Shown here: piece by piece, positions 13,785 to 13,919 of the stretch | How positions within the stretch are numbered: the first letter of the stretch is position 1 | Layout of the letters: the number at the start of each line of letters is the position of its first letter | Assembly (NCBI GenBank): GCA_013042495.1 | Contig: JABDQB010000243.1 | Coordinates: 1 to 13,919, forward strand | DNA from: Gemmatimonadota bacterium | Lineage (GTDB): Bacteria; Gemmatimonadota; Gemmatimonadetes; Palauibacterales; Palauibacteraceae | DNA: 13,919 nt | Reading direction: 5' to 3' | The notes under the pieces: model-generated | Seen by the model: only the letters and a program-made list of their open reading frames with translations | Told to the model about the DNA's origin: nothing | The model's database searches: none | Made by a program: the position numbers and the translations under genes

Positions 13785-13919
13785 AGGGCGCAACTCGGCG
13801 TCTACCTTCGGCTCCTCGACGTTCCTCTCCCGGGTTCGTACGGACCTTCGGCGGATGAAGGGGGCGGGATGGGTGAGTAATCGACCCGACCGTACCGTGA
13901 GCCGATGAAGAAACGGGGG

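Noticed and set aside
12795..13793. 332-codon minus-strand open frame opposite the Omp85 gene
   Set aside because: It is a shadow of the barrel-coding region, with no ribosome-binding site or domain motif.
13905..13919. Possible start of a new plus-strand gene (ATGAAGAAACGG) at the right edge
   Set aside because: Only five codons are visible and there is no clear ribosome-binding site, so it cannot be supported. The stretch 13785-13919 otherwise shows no gene or terminator that I can recognise.

Overview
This is a GC-rich window from a diderm (Gram-negative-type) bacterium. It contains Sec signal peptides, a lipoprotein, an Omp85/POTRA outer-membrane protein, a small porin-like barrel and a DUF3943 envelope protein. 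This mix, with a SigK/RskA-type ECF module and a TPR/TolB-like regulator-type protein, resembles Gemmatimonadota or a related phylum. That placement is an inference from gene content, not a sequence match. I see no rRNA, tRNA, CRISPR array, insertion sequence or prophage.

Layout. 2-88 is the tail of a membrane protein gene (+). 99-1483 is a translationally coupled ECF sigma factor / RskA-type anti-sigma operon (-). 1504-1568 is a compact divergent promoter region. 1622-2863 is a secreted protein with two FAS1 domains (+). Convergent to it lies a small operon-sized stretch on the minus strand: a 76-residue CCCH-motif tail-anchored protein (2930-3160), a four-helix membrane protein (3222-3743) and a large TM-TolB-like-TPR protein (3883-5616). 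On the plus strand follow a lipoprotein (5852-6199), a beta-barrel protein (6401-6967), a three-helix membrane protein (7117-7470) and a DUF3943 protein (7768-9213). On the minus strand (9236-11925) is a three-gene potassium-efflux operon: a 51-residue membrane microprotein, a KefF-like quinone oxidoreductase and a KefB/KefC-like antiporter with a TrkA-N domain. Divergent from it is an Omp85-family protein (12117-13784).

The most interesting signal is in the first 3.2 kb. The sigma operon and the FAS1 gene are separated by a nested perfect inverted repeat (12-bp inner arms, 9-bp outer arms) with one shared centre at 1536. Read outward, each half is the same bipartite element: TGAATCC, 15 bp, GCGAAT. 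These look like two identical ECF promoters back to back, one for the sigma/anti-sigma operon and one for the FAS1 gene. A third, weaker copy with identical spacing lies upstream of the 76-residue CCCH protein. Together they define a probable local regulon: sigma factor, anti-sigma factor, FAS1 protein and small tail-anchored protein. The arrangement recalls mycobacterial SigK/RskA, whose targets are the FAS1 proteins MPT70 and MPT83, but here it occurs in a diderm setting with a two-domain FAS1 protein and an added partner. The promoter position also indicates that the sigma factor starts at 1483 rather than at the upstream ATG at 1501.
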